Part shown: positions 25,361 to 32,843 of the stretch, piece by piece
Layout of the letters: each line of letters begins with the position of its first letter
Numbering within the stretch: the stretch's first letter is position 1
Source: Clostridia bacterium
GTDB lineage: Bacteria > Bacillota > Clostridia > UBA1212
DNA: 43,404 nt
Assembly (NCBI GenBank): GCA_017848335.1
Contig: JAGDAX010000071.1
Coordinates: forward strand, 1-43,404
Direction of reading: 5' to 3'
Position numbers and translations under genes: made by a program
The notes under the pieces: generated by a model
Seen by the model: the letters and a program-made list of their open reading frames with translations, nothing else
Database searches by the model: none
What the model was told of the DNA's origin: nothing

Positions 25361-25909
25361 ATGAAGGTGCTTGTTTTATACACGACTGTTGACGGAAATA
25401 CCGAGGCTGTAAGCAATGCGATTGCCGAAAAACTGGACGCCGACATATCCAAGATCGTTAGAGTCAGCAAAATCCGGGGCTTTGGAATCGACAAGCTTCG
25501 CAGCTGGTTTGAGGTTAAGTTCAACCGCAGACCCGGCATTTTCCCCTTCAAGCATGACCCCCGCGATTACGACTTGATTTTCATCGGCACCCCTGTGTGG
25601 TATGATTCCTACAACCCTGTGTTCAACACACTTTTTGAGGTTATCAAGATTTACGACCGCAAAATCGCCTTGTTCTCCACAGGCGAGACCGACAGCCAGA
25701 AGGCTCTCGACAAGTTTTCCAAAAAGCTGCAGGATTCAATCATCCTCGGCAGGTATCACTGCATAGAGCCCATCTGGGAGGACAACGACGAGGATACAAA
25801 GCGTATTCTTGACGAGGCTGCCGAATGGGCAAAGGGCGTCGCCGACGAGGCCGAAAAGATGATCGAGCAAGAGGAATTCGAGCGCCGCAAGACCATTTAC
25901 AAGTTCTGA
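25361..25909 (+). CDS. flavodoxin-family protein
   Basis: FMN-binding electron carrier or small NAD(P)H-dependent reductase of the flavodoxin fold, 182 residues. The N-terminal phosphate loop is VLYTTVDGNTEAV, a close match to the TxTGNTE pattern. GTPVWYDSYNPVFNTLF supplies the flavin-contacting aromatic loop, and LFSTGET the third loop. An acidic, helical extension of about 35 residues ends the protein (AEKMIEQEEFERRK). It has its own promoter and an AAAGGAG ribosome site. The physiological partner is not indicated by the neighbours. Confidence 0.88.
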   Translation: MKVLVLYTTVDGNTEAVSNAIAEKLDADISKIVRVSKIRGFGIDKLRSWFEVKFNRRPGIFPFKHDPRDYDLIFIGTPVWYDSYNPVFNTLFEVIKIYDRKIALFSTGETDSQKALDKFSKKLQDSIILGRYHCIEPIWEDNDEDTKRILDEAAEWAKGVADEAEKMIEQEEFERRKTIYKF

Positions 25910-26342
25910 CCGAGGCCTGCCAAGGCTTTATAGCTCTGCTCAAAATGCATGCATTTTTTTCGAAGGTGCGTGCATTTTAGCATAAAGGGGCAGGCGGGAA
26001 CGGCTCGCGGATCGCGTCCGGCAGGAAAGGCCTGCTGCATAAAGGAACCGCTCGCGGCTCGCCGGTTGCGGCAGACGCTGCCGGGCGTACTTGCGCTCCT
26101 TTTCGCAAGCAGACCTCCAGGTCTCCGGCACCGACGTCCAACGCAGGTCCCCCGGTCTCCGGCACCGACGTCCGACGCAGGCCAAGCATAAAACGACTGC
26201 TCAGACTTTCAACGCCGGCTCAGACTTTCAACGCCGGCCAGGGCATAAAACGCCGGCCCGGACGTTCTGCGTCCGATATACTCCCTCCGGCTTTGCAATA
26301 CACACTCTGACTCTGTGATTGGGAATAGATTCACGTCAGCCT
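25910..26342. other. 433-bp spacer with hairpin and two tandem repeats
   Basis: No gene. A 12-bp stem with one G-U pair (25942-25953 with 25967-25978, AAAATGCA...TGCATTTT) may terminate the flavodoxin transcript. GGTCTCCGGCACCGACGTCC occurs at 26120 and 26154 (period 34). CTCAGACTTTCAACGCCGG is directly repeated at 26200 and 26219 (period 19). No promoter for the next gene stands out. Confidence 0.6.
25942..25978 (+). terminator. probable terminator of the flavodoxin gene
   Basis: The stem AAAATGCATGCA / TGCGTGCATTTT has a 13-nt loop that carries seven T, and the 3' arm ends in TTTT. It lies 33 bp after the stop. Confidence 0.5.
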
Positions 26343-27134
26343 ATGAACAACCCTCAACCCGAATCGTTTGATTATCGTGAAGACATGCGGCTCAGGCCAT
26401 ACAGGCCGGAGTTTGCCTTTTCGTACTCTCCCGGAGTTTTTCCGACCTGCGAGCTGGCGGCTAAAAGGCCCGGGAGCCTTCGTAAAATTATCATTTCGGC
26501 CTCCGCGGAGGGAAATGAGGGGATAATGCTTCTGAGGAGGATCGCGGCGAAAAACAACGTTCCTGTGGTCACAGACGACAAGGCCCTTGCGCGCATTTAC
26601 CCGAAGGAAAACGTTTACGCCGCGGGCGTGTTCGAGAAGTTTACCGCGGAGCTTTCAGCCGGGGCGGATCATATCGTGCTCGTTAATCCTATGGACAAGG
26701 GAAATCTGGGCACCATTATGAGGACTATGACTGCCTTCGGGATCACCGAGCTGGCGGTGGTCAGGCCTTGCTGCGACGTTTTTGACCCGAAGACGGTGCG
26801 GGCTTCCATGGGCGCAGTGTTTTCGCTCAATATCTCGGTTTTCGACAGCTTCGGGGATTACGAAGCGAGATTTGCGGGCAATGCGAAGTCTCCGGGAAGC
26901 GGCCGAAGGCTTTACCCCTTTATGCTGGACGGACGGCCTCTTGGCGATGTGAAGCCCGACAATACGATCCCGGCGAGTCTTATTTTCGGGAACGAGTCGG
27001 CGGGGCTTCCTGCGGAGTTCGCCGGAGTCGGAGACCCGGTGCGCATTGTGCACCTTGACACGGTGGATTCGCTCAATTTGCCTTCCGCGGCGGCCATCGG
27101 GATATTCTATTTTACCGCCGGAAGATTTGGCTGA
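26343..27134 (+). CDS. SpoU/TrmH-family RNA methyltransferase (first of a pair)
   Basis: SPOUT-fold 2'-O-ribose methyltransferase. Motif 1 is NPMDKGNLGTIMRT (about residues 119-132), motif 2 LIFGNESAGLP and motif 3 DSLNLPSAAAIGIF near the C-terminus, so the knot and SAM site are intact. The N-terminal domain resembles the RNA-binding part of TrmH-like rRNA methylases. The start is uncertain: ATG 26343 and an in-frame TTG 26319 both lack a clear ribosome site. Length 263 from the ATG. The stop codon lies inside the first unit of a 41-bp repeat. The target RNA is unknown. Confidence 0.85.
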   Translation: MNNPQPESFDYREDMRLRPYRPEFAFSYSPGVFPTCELAAKRPGSLRKIIISASAEGNEGIMLLRRIAAKNNVPVVTDDKALARIYPKENVYAAGVFEKFTAELSAGADHIVLVNPMDKGNLGTIMRTMTAFGITELAVVRPCCDVFDPKTVRASMGAVFSLNISVFDSFGDYEARFAGNAKSPGSGRRLYPFMLDGRPLGDVKPDNTIPASLIFGNESAGLPAEFAGVGDPVRIVHLDTVDSLNLPSAAAIGIFYFTAGRFG

Positions 27135-27235
27135 AGCGGCGGGATTCGGCTTTTACCGCCGAAATGATTTAACTGACGCGGCGGGATTTGCTTTTTACCG
27201 CCTGTAAGACTTGGCTGAAGCGGCGGGGTTTGCCT
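27110..27235. repeat. 41/42-bp tandem repeat, three copies, first copy overlaps a stop codon
   Basis: TTTTACCGCC starts at 27110, 27151 and 27193. Each copy continues with a (G/A)ATTTGGCTGAAGCGGCGGG-like part. The first copy is the last eight codons of the methyltransferase gene plus its stop, so the gene end appears to have been amplified into the spacer. Confidence 0.8.
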
Positions 27236-27255
27236 TCCCGGAATGAGGTGATTTT

Positions 27256-28257
27256 TTGGACAGCAAGGATTTTGACAGGACTCACGACAGGACTCGCGAC
27301 AGGACTCCCGGCACGAGCTTCGCGGGATCGACAGTCAAGACTCCCGGCAAGGATTCCGCCGGATCGCCGGGCACTGAATTCGGCAAGGATGCCGACGGAT
27401 CGCCGGGAGCGGAATTGGGCTCCTGCCTGTTTGCGGGCCCCGGCGCGTGGCAGGTGAAGCTCGCGAAGGCGCTTATGGGCGGCAAGAAGCTTCCGCCGGA
27501 ATGCGAGGTATTGCCGGACGCCGACAGGCTTTTTATTTGCGAGGGCGACTGGGCGATATCCAGGCTTATACAAAGGGAAATCGAGGTGCCCCTCTTTTTG
27601 GTATGCCCCGAAAGGGTACCGGAGGGGAGTGTCGGCGCGGTGAAAGCCATGCGGCGGTACGCGGGCGAAACCGTTGTCATTTCCGGCAAGATCTGTGATA
27701 AAATCAGTGAGCGGGACGGCAGCGACTATTGCTTCGTGGTTGGCAGGCTGCCGGTGATCAGGCTGGGCGACCTGGTGCTCAAGGAGAACATGACCGCCAT
27801 TGTGCTTGACGGGCAGGAGCAGCCCGGCAATATCGGGGCGATTCTGAGGTCTCTTGACGCGGCGGGGGGCGACTTCGCGGTGTACGTCAACAGGCGCTGC
27901 AGGATGACACATCCGAGACTCATTAGGTCAAGCCTTGGCGCGGCTTTTATGATGCCCTTCGTGGCGGCGGAATGGGACGAGCTCACCGGGTGGCTGGGCG
28001 ACAACGGATTCAAGGCGATCGTCACGGACCTTACCGCCAAGGCCTCCTACCTGGATGCGGATTACAGCGGACGTGTCGCGATAATTTGCGGCAATGAATA
28101 CAAGGGCATTTCCCCCGAATGGAAGAGCGTGCCCTTCGCGGTGCCGGTGATCATTCCGATGTTCGGAAGCGTCGAGTCCCTGAACGTGGGCTTTGCTGCC
28201 ACGCTGGTGGCGTACGAGTCGGCGCTCAGGCAGAGGGGCGTTATCAGGAGGAATTAG
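27256..28257 (+). CDS. SpoU/TrmH-family RNA methyltransferase (second of a pair)
   Basis: A second SPOUT 2'-O-methyltransferase, 333 residues. Motif 1 is QEQPGNIGAILRS, motif 2 IICGNEYKGIS and motif 3 IPMFGSVESLNVGFAATL. Residues 1-50 are low-complexity, with DRT repeats and SPGTEFGKDADGSPG-like units, and are absent from ordinary family members. The catalytic domain is not very close to the neighbour, so the pair are old paralogues rather than a fresh duplication. The start is TTG 27256 after GAGGTGATT. Target unknown. Confidence 0.85.
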   Translation: MDSKDFDRTHDRTRDRTPGTSFAGSTVKTPGKDSAGSPGTEFGKDADGSPGAELGSCLFAGPGAWQVKLAKALMGGKKLPPECEVLPDADRLFICEGDWAISRLIQREIEVPLFLVCPERVPEGSVGAVKAMRRYAGETVVISGKICDKISERDGSDYCFVVGRLPVIRLGDLVLKENMTAIVLDGQEQPGNIGAILRSLDAAGGDFAVYVNRRCRMTHPRLIRSSLGAAFMMPFVAAEWDELTGWLGDNGFKAIVTDLTAKASYLDADYSGRVAIICGNEYKGISPEWKSVPFAVPVIIPMFGSVESLNVGFAATLVAYESALRQRGVIRRN

Positions 28258-28336
28258 CAGAAGCTGCCGCGCAAATCCTGCGGAGTAAGCCGCACGGAGA
28301 AAGTGCCGGGACCGGGTAAATAATGGTGCGCCTGCG

Positions 28337-28430
28337 CGGGTGTTATTGCTCGGCGCGGCAACGTTATCCTCAGCAAGGCAGCGTTATCCTCGGCGAGGCA
28401 ACGTTATCCTCGGCGGGGCAGCGTTATCAC
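28337..28430. repeat. 20-bp tandem repeat, four to five copies
   Basis: Units GGCA(A/G)CGTTATCCTCGGCG(A/G) start at 28357, 28377, 28397 and 28417, with a degenerate unit before them. The array ends just upstream of the yhbY ribosome site. Confidence 0.9.
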
Positions 28431-28467
28431 TTACTGCGGTAAAGTAATACAAGGAACGGAGAAGTCT

Positions 28468-28746
28468 ATGCTTACAAGCAAAGAGCGGGCCGCCAAGAGA
28501 GCTGCGGCCAACAGAATGCCTGTGATCATGCAGGTTGGAAAAAACGGGATAGAGGAAAATTCCGTCATACAGGTGGACGACGCGCTGACCGCCCGGGAGC
28601 TCATAAAGCTGAGGGTGCTTGATACGTCAGAGGACAGTCCGCGTGAAGTGGCAAACGAGCTTGCCGCGAGAACAGGCGCCGACGTGGTGCAGGTCGTGGG
28701 CGGTGTAATTGTGCTTTGGCGGGAGAATCCCGAGCTTCACAAATGA
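28468..28746 (+). CDS. yhbY: YhbY-type RNA-binding (CRM domain) protein
   Basis: 92-residue single CRM-domain protein associated with pre-50S ribosomal particles in other bacteria. MLTSKERAAKRAAANRMPVIMQVGKNGI, the ARELIKLRVL segment and the VVQVVGGVIVLWREN end follow the family from start to finish. The Gly-Lys-Asn-Gly loop that touches RNA is intact. The start is ATG with AAGGAACGGAG upstream. Ribosome assembly is a shared theme with rsfS further right and the SpoU methylases just upstream. Confidence 0.92.
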   Translation: MLTSKERAAKRAAANRMPVIMQVGKNGIEENSVIQVDDALTARELIKLRVLDTSEDSPREVANELAARTGADVVQVVGGVIVLWRENPELHK

Positions 28747-28953
28747 ATTGACGGCGGGACGCAATACCGGCTGCGGTCAGATGAATTGACGGCGGGCCGA
28801 AGATTTACAACAAGCCGATGAACTGACGGCAAGCCGCAAAGCCGCAAAGCGCAAAGCGAAAAGCGAAAAGCTGTCTGCTGTCTGCGGTCTGCGGAATGCG
28901 GCCCTCGGCAGCGGATGCACGAAGGCCTCGGGGGCCGGAGGAGGGTACTCATC

Positions 28954-29634
28954 ATGATGGGTTTTTTTTACGGTTTTGACCATGAAATATTGAGCTTTTA
29001 CCACACGTTGGCGGAAAAAGGCGCGAAGTTCTTTACGCCGCTCGCAAAATTCATTACGCTCTTAGGCGAAAAGGGCATTCTGCTTCTGATTGCGGCGGTG
29101 GTGCTGATGTGCTTCGCAAAGACGCGCAAGCTCGGCGTTTGCCTTTTCGGGGCGGTCTGCTGCGGCGCGCTTATCACCAATATCATTCTGAAGGACCTTA
29201 TCGGGCGGCCGCGGCCCTTTGAGATGATGGAATCGGACTTCAGGAGCTGGTGGCTGTTTATCGGCGCGCCTCCGGAAAGCGATTTTTCCTTCCCGTCGGG
29301 TCACGCAACCGCTGCCGCCGCGGGAATGGCTGCATTGGCGCTGGCGTGGAACAAGAAGTCTCTGCTGGGCGGGGTGCCTTACGTTATTCTTATGTGCGCG
29401 TCCCGCAATTATCTCATGCACCACTACCCCACGGACGTGCTGGCAGGCTGCGGAGTCGGGCTGTTTTCCGCAATCGTGGCCTTTGGGATCACGCTTTTGA
29501 TTTTCGGGCTGCTGGAGAAATACAAGGACAAGAAGCTCGCGCGGCTGCTGCTTTATGATATTGACGCGGCGAAGTTGATAGCGAGGCTTTCGAAGAAGAA
29601 AAACGGACAGGGCACCGGCGGCACGGGAAGCTGA
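28954..29634 (+). CDS. PAP2-family membrane phosphatase
   Basis: Integral membrane phosphatase of the PAP2 group (undecaprenyl-pyrophosphate or phosphatidate phosphatases). All three motifs are present: KDLIGRPRP, FPSGHAT and SRNYLMHHYPTDVLAG. There are six hydrophobic segments. I chose ATG 28954 because a GGAGGAGGG site lies upstream; the open frame reaches 28915. Length 226. The C-terminus is a basic cytoplasmic tail (KYKDKKLARLL...SKKKNGQ). Recycling of the lipid carrier for wall synthesis fits the envelope genes nearby, but the substrate is inferred. The 207 bp before it hold three copies of a GATGAATTGACGGCGGG-like unit. Confidence 0.88.
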   Translation: MMGFFYGFDHEILSFYHTLAEKGAKFFTPLAKFITLLGEKGILLLIAAVVLMCFAKTRKLGVCLFGAVCCGALITNIILKDLIGRPRPFEMMESDFRSWWLFIGAPPESDFSFPSGHATAAAAGMAALALAWNKKSLLGGVPYVILMCASRNYLMHHYPTDVLAGCGVGLFSAIVAFGITLLIFGLLEKYKDKKLARLLLYDIDAAKLIARLSKKKNGQGTGGTGS

Positions 29635-29747
29635 CGGCAGACGCCTTCACGGAACGATACGGAACGGCGGTCGCCTTGGCGGCACCCAAAAACGCCAGGT
29701 GAAGCTTTTTGCAGGTGAAATTTCAGCAGGTGGATTAACAGCAGGTG

Positions 29748-31058
29748 ATGGATTTGATTACCGACAATGAAAAAAATGAAACAGCCGACCTTATCGGCGC
29801 GCTTGGGATCTCCCGGGAGGTGTATGCCTTCGGGGAGAGTATTCTCGCGACGCTCAGGGAGAGCTTCGAGCGCATCGACAGGATCGCGGAATACAACCAG
29901 GCCAAGGTGCTGCTGGCAATGCAGAAGAACCGGGTCAGCGCCGCTTGCTTCTCGGGAAGCACCGGATACGGCTACAACGATATCGGCAGGGATACGCTGG
30001 AGAGGGTCTACGCGGACACCTTCCACACGGAGGACGCGCTGGTGCGGCCCCAGATCACCTGCGGGACACACGCGCTTGCCATTGCGCTTTCCGCCAATCT
30101 CAGACCCGGCGACGAGCTGCTTTCCGTGAGCGGCGCGCCATACGACACGCTTCTCGAGGTGATCGGGATCAGGCCGGGCCCCTGCTCGCTTTTGGAGAAC
30201 GGGGTCACCTACAGGCAGGTCGAGCTCTTGCCGGACGGCGGATTTGACCGCGAAGGCATTGAGCGCGCGATTACCGACAAGACCGCCATGGTGGCGATCC
30301 AGCGTTCGAAGGGCTACAGTACGAGGCCCAGCTTCTCGGTGGAGCAGATAGGCGGGATCATAGGCTTCATCAAGGAGCGGCACCCTGAAATTACCGTGAT
30401 GGTGGACAACTGCTACGGCGAATTTGTGGAGGAATCGGAGCCGTCGGATTACGGCGCGGATATGATCGTCGGGTCTCTCATCAAGAATCCCGGCGGCGGA
30501 CTTGCTCCGGTAGGCGGCTACATATGCGGTACCGCGAAGTGCGTCGAACGGTGCGGCTACAGGCTTACTGCGCCGGGACTTGGCCGCGAGGTGGGTGCGG
30601 CTCCGGGCGTTATCGACAGGCTCTACCAGGGCTTTTTCCTGGCTCCGACCGTCACGGCGGCTGCCGAGAAGGGCGCGATCTTCGCCGCGGCAATTTACGA
30701 AAAGCTGGGCTTTAAGTGCATTCCCGGCGCTGCGGGCGTGAGGCACGACATTATCCAGGCGGTCGAGCTGGGCAGCGAAAAGGCCATGCTGGCGTTCTGC
30801 AAGGGCATCCAGGCGGCCGCTCCCGTGGACTCCTTCGCAACACCTGTTCCGGGCGACATGCCGGGGTACGAGGACAAGGTCGTAATGGCCGCCGGAGCAT
30901 TCGTGCAGGGCGCGTCAATAGAACTATCCGCAGACGGCCCGATAAGAGAGCCCTACGCGGTATATTTCCAGGGCGGCCTGACTTTTCCCCACGCCAAGCT
31001 GGGCATCCTCATGAGCCTCCAGAAGATGTACGAGGCAGGGCTGGTTGAGGTAAGGTAA
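29748..31058 (+). CDS. methionine gamma-lyase-like PLP enzyme (aluminium-resistance family)
   Basis: Fold-type I PLP enzyme of the family annotated as methionine gamma-lyase-like or aluminium resistance protein. The PLP lysine is about Lys246 in GSLIKNPGGG. CGTHALAIAL, VSGAPYDTLLEVIG, DNCYGEFVE and PYAVYFQGGLTFPHAKLGI are diagnostic blocks. Length 436, typical. I chose ATG 29748; the GTG directly before it is possible. AGCAGGTG appears three times just upstream. A strong bidirectional terminator follows. The in vivo reaction of this family is not well established. Confidence 0.88.
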   Translation: MDLITDNEKNETADLIGALGISREVYAFGESILATLRESFERIDRIAEYNQAKVLLAMQKNRVSAACFSGSTGYGYNDIGRDTLERVYADTFHTEDALVRPQITCGTHALAIALSANLRPGDELLSVSGAPYDTLLEVIGIRPGPCSLLENGVTYRQVELLPDGGFDREGIERAITDKTAMVAIQRSKGYSTRPSFSVEQIGGIIGFIKERHPEITVMVDNCYGEFVEESEPSDYGADMIVGSLIKNPGGGLAPVGGYICGTAKCVERCGYRLTAPGLGREVGAAPGVIDRLYQGFFLAPTVTAAAEKGAIFAAAIYEKLGFKCIPGAAGVRHDIIQAVELGSEKAMLAFCKGIQAAAPVDSFATPVPGDMPGYEDKVVMAAGAFVQGASIELSADGPIREPYAVYFQGGLTFPHAKLGILMSLQKMYEAGLVEVR

Positions 31059-31143
31059 AAGAAAAGGCTGCTGCAAGGATAGAGGCTAAAGGCCGGCGCG
31101 ATTCACCACTGACTTTGCAGGACTTTCAGAAACACAGGATAAC

Positions 31144-31194
31144 AAAAGCCGAAACAGGTGCCCCGATTTTGAGAGGCGCCTGTTTCGGCTTTTT
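31144..31194. terminator. bidirectional terminator between convergent genes
   Basis: AAAAGCCGAAACAGG (31144-31158) pairs with CCTGTTTCGGCTTTT (31180-31194), with an inner GCC/GGC extension. Both ends are A/T runs, so it can stop the methionine lyase-like gene (plus) and the secreted protein gene (minus). Confidence 0.85.
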
Positions 31195-31258
31195 CCGCGG
31201 CCTTGCGGCCGCGGGCTATCAAACTATGCTAATCGCATTCCGTGCGTACACGGGTCCG

Positions 31259-32164
31259 TCAATGCCTCTTCTTGAGAAGCAGGACTGCGCCGGCTGCCGC
31301 TGCAAGGGCAAATCCGCCTGCGATTATGCTGCCGCAGCCTTTCTTGGCGGGCTCAGCGGTGGGCTCTTCGACGGCAGGCTTGTCCGTGGGATCATTATCG
31401 GCCGGCTGGGCTGTCGACTCGTCCGCCGGCTCGGCTGTCTCATCCGCAGGCTCGTCGGTCGGCTCGTCGCCGGGCTCGGCTGTCTCATCCGCAGGCGCCT
31501 CGGTAGGCGCTTCAGTGGGAGCGGGCGTGTCGGTGGGCTCCGGAGTGGGCTCGTGAGTATAAAGAGCGACCTCGTCGTAAATGACCGTGAACTCAAAACC
31601 TTCCGTGCTTTGGGTGCTGCCCATGATGGTGCTGAGATCAAATTCGATATCGTCATCCACGGGATCGCCTTCGTTGAGAACGAAATAAGCCTGCTCATGC
31701 TTTACCAGTGTGACCTTCAGGCAGTATCTTCCGTCAAGAACCTGATCAAAGGACCATACGAAAGCCTGATTGTCGCAATCTGTGGTGAAGACCTCGCGGC
31801 GAATGGCGTCCTTGGAATCGTAATCCTCTCCCCAGTTGCCGTCGACTGCCTTGAAGATAGCAAACTCGACCTCACCGGGCTCGATGCCTGCGAAGTTGTT
31901 CGGATTTCCGGCCCAATAAGGAATCGCGATGCTGCTGAACGGCTTCGCGGCGGTAAAAGTAGCGGATGCGTACACGTCATCCACGGAGGAGACGATCCAT
32001 TCATCTCCGGACAGAGCGGGCTGTGCGAACCAGTGGCCGACACCCTTGGATTCCTCGACAGAGTGATAGACGCCTGCTCCGGTATCGGCAAAAGCTGATA
32101 CTGCGCCGAATATCCCGAGTACCATTACCGATACCATCAGCAATAAAACAATAACTTTTTTCAT
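31259..32164 (-). CDS. secreted protein with the same Cys-Gly-Ser C-terminal tail
   Basis: 301 residues. A signal peptide covers 1-26 (MKKVIVLLLMVSVMVLG... VSAFA). Residues about 27-205 form a beta-rich ectodomain that I cannot assign; segments such as FSSIAIPYWAGNP, VWSFDQVLDGRYCLKVTL and EGFEFTVIYDEVALY suggest a jelly-roll, carbohydrate-binding type fold. Residues about 210-270 are a Pro/Thr/Glu/Ala linker. The last 25 residues begin CGSIIAGG after Lys-Gly, run through a hydrophobic stretch and end LLKKRH. The CBM9-like protein at 5619-6779 has the same tail on a different ectodomain. The start is ATG with AAGGAG. Confidence 0.75.
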   Translation of the reverse strand: MKKVIVLLLMVSVMVLGIFGAVSAFADTGAGVYHSVEESKGVGHWFAQPALSGDEWIVSSVDDVYASATFTAAKPFSSIAIPYWAGNPNNFAGIEPGEVEFAIFKAVDGNWGEDYDSKDAIRREVFTTDCDNQAFVWSFDQVLDGRYCLKVTLVKHEQAYFVLNEGDPVDDDIEFDLSTIMGSTQSTEGFEFTVIYDEVALYTHEPTPEPTDTPAPTEAPTEAPADETAEPGDEPTDEPADETAEPADESTAQPADNDPTDKPAVEEPTAEPAKKGCGSIIAGGFALAAAAGAVLLLKKRH

Positions 32165-32843
32165 ATTTAACTCCTTTTAGTGAAAAATTAGAACTGTGGC
32201 GTTATGTCCGTCAATGGCTCCCGGCTTTAGCTGAACTGTTTCAAACGTGGGAGACGCGGACTTTATGCGGGAACTGAGCTGTCTCAAGAGGATTGCCCGC
32301 TCGCAGGAATTCCTGCAGGTCAATTATAACAGTTTTTTTTGCGGATTGCGACACTTTTTTTGCGGTTTCGTCCGGCCAGGGCCGGCCCTTCGTCCGGCTC
32401 CGTGCGACTCCGTCCGTCCGGCTGTCCGCGGGCGCAGGTCCCGTCCGCAGAAGCTTCGCAGTGCCTTCGCGGCTCTTTTCGCGGCAGTTTCGCGTTTTTC
32501 CGTTTTTCATTTTTCCGCATCAATTCGAGTTTTTCGGTAAATTTACACGATATTCTGCGTTTTTCAGCGGATTTCCGCTGTTTTTTAAGTGTTTTCGCTT
32601 GTTTTCGTGTTTTTTCGCGGTTTTCTGATTTATTCGACGCTTTTCGCGGAATTGTTGTGCAGGATCCGCACCTTATTCGTGACGACCGGCAAAATTCTGC
32701 CGCCGGGGGCGCGGGAAGTCTTCCTGAAAATAGGCTGAAAATTGCGTGCGAATTCATCAAAAAGGCGGCGTGAATATTGCGGAAAAAGCTTAAATATGTT
32801 ACCATTACAAGCGTATCCGATTGCATGAAAGGATTCGAACGAC
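32165..32843. other. 679-bp divergent spacer with phased T-tracts
   Basis: No credible gene. A minus-strand -10 lies at 32323-32328. About 32480-32635 is rich in T-tracts of 4-6 nt followed by C, spaced mostly near 10-11 bp or 20-21 bp. For the plus-strand gene at 32844, TTGCGG, 17 bp and TACCAT (about 32768-32796) is a possible weak promoter. Both strands have open frames here, but they are only translations of the T/A tracts. Confidence 0.55.
32323..32328 (-). promoter_or_regulatory. extended -10 promoter of the secreted-protein gene
   Basis: Minus strand TGTTATAAT: a perfect -10 TATAAT with an upstream TG. The -35 position (TCGCAA) is weak. The leader would be about 150 nt. Confidence 0.45.

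Noticed and set aside
32293-32826. Phe-rich plus-strand and Lys-rich minus-strand frames in the divergent spacer
   Set aside because: They are direct translations of T- and A-tracts, with no domain and no ribosome site.
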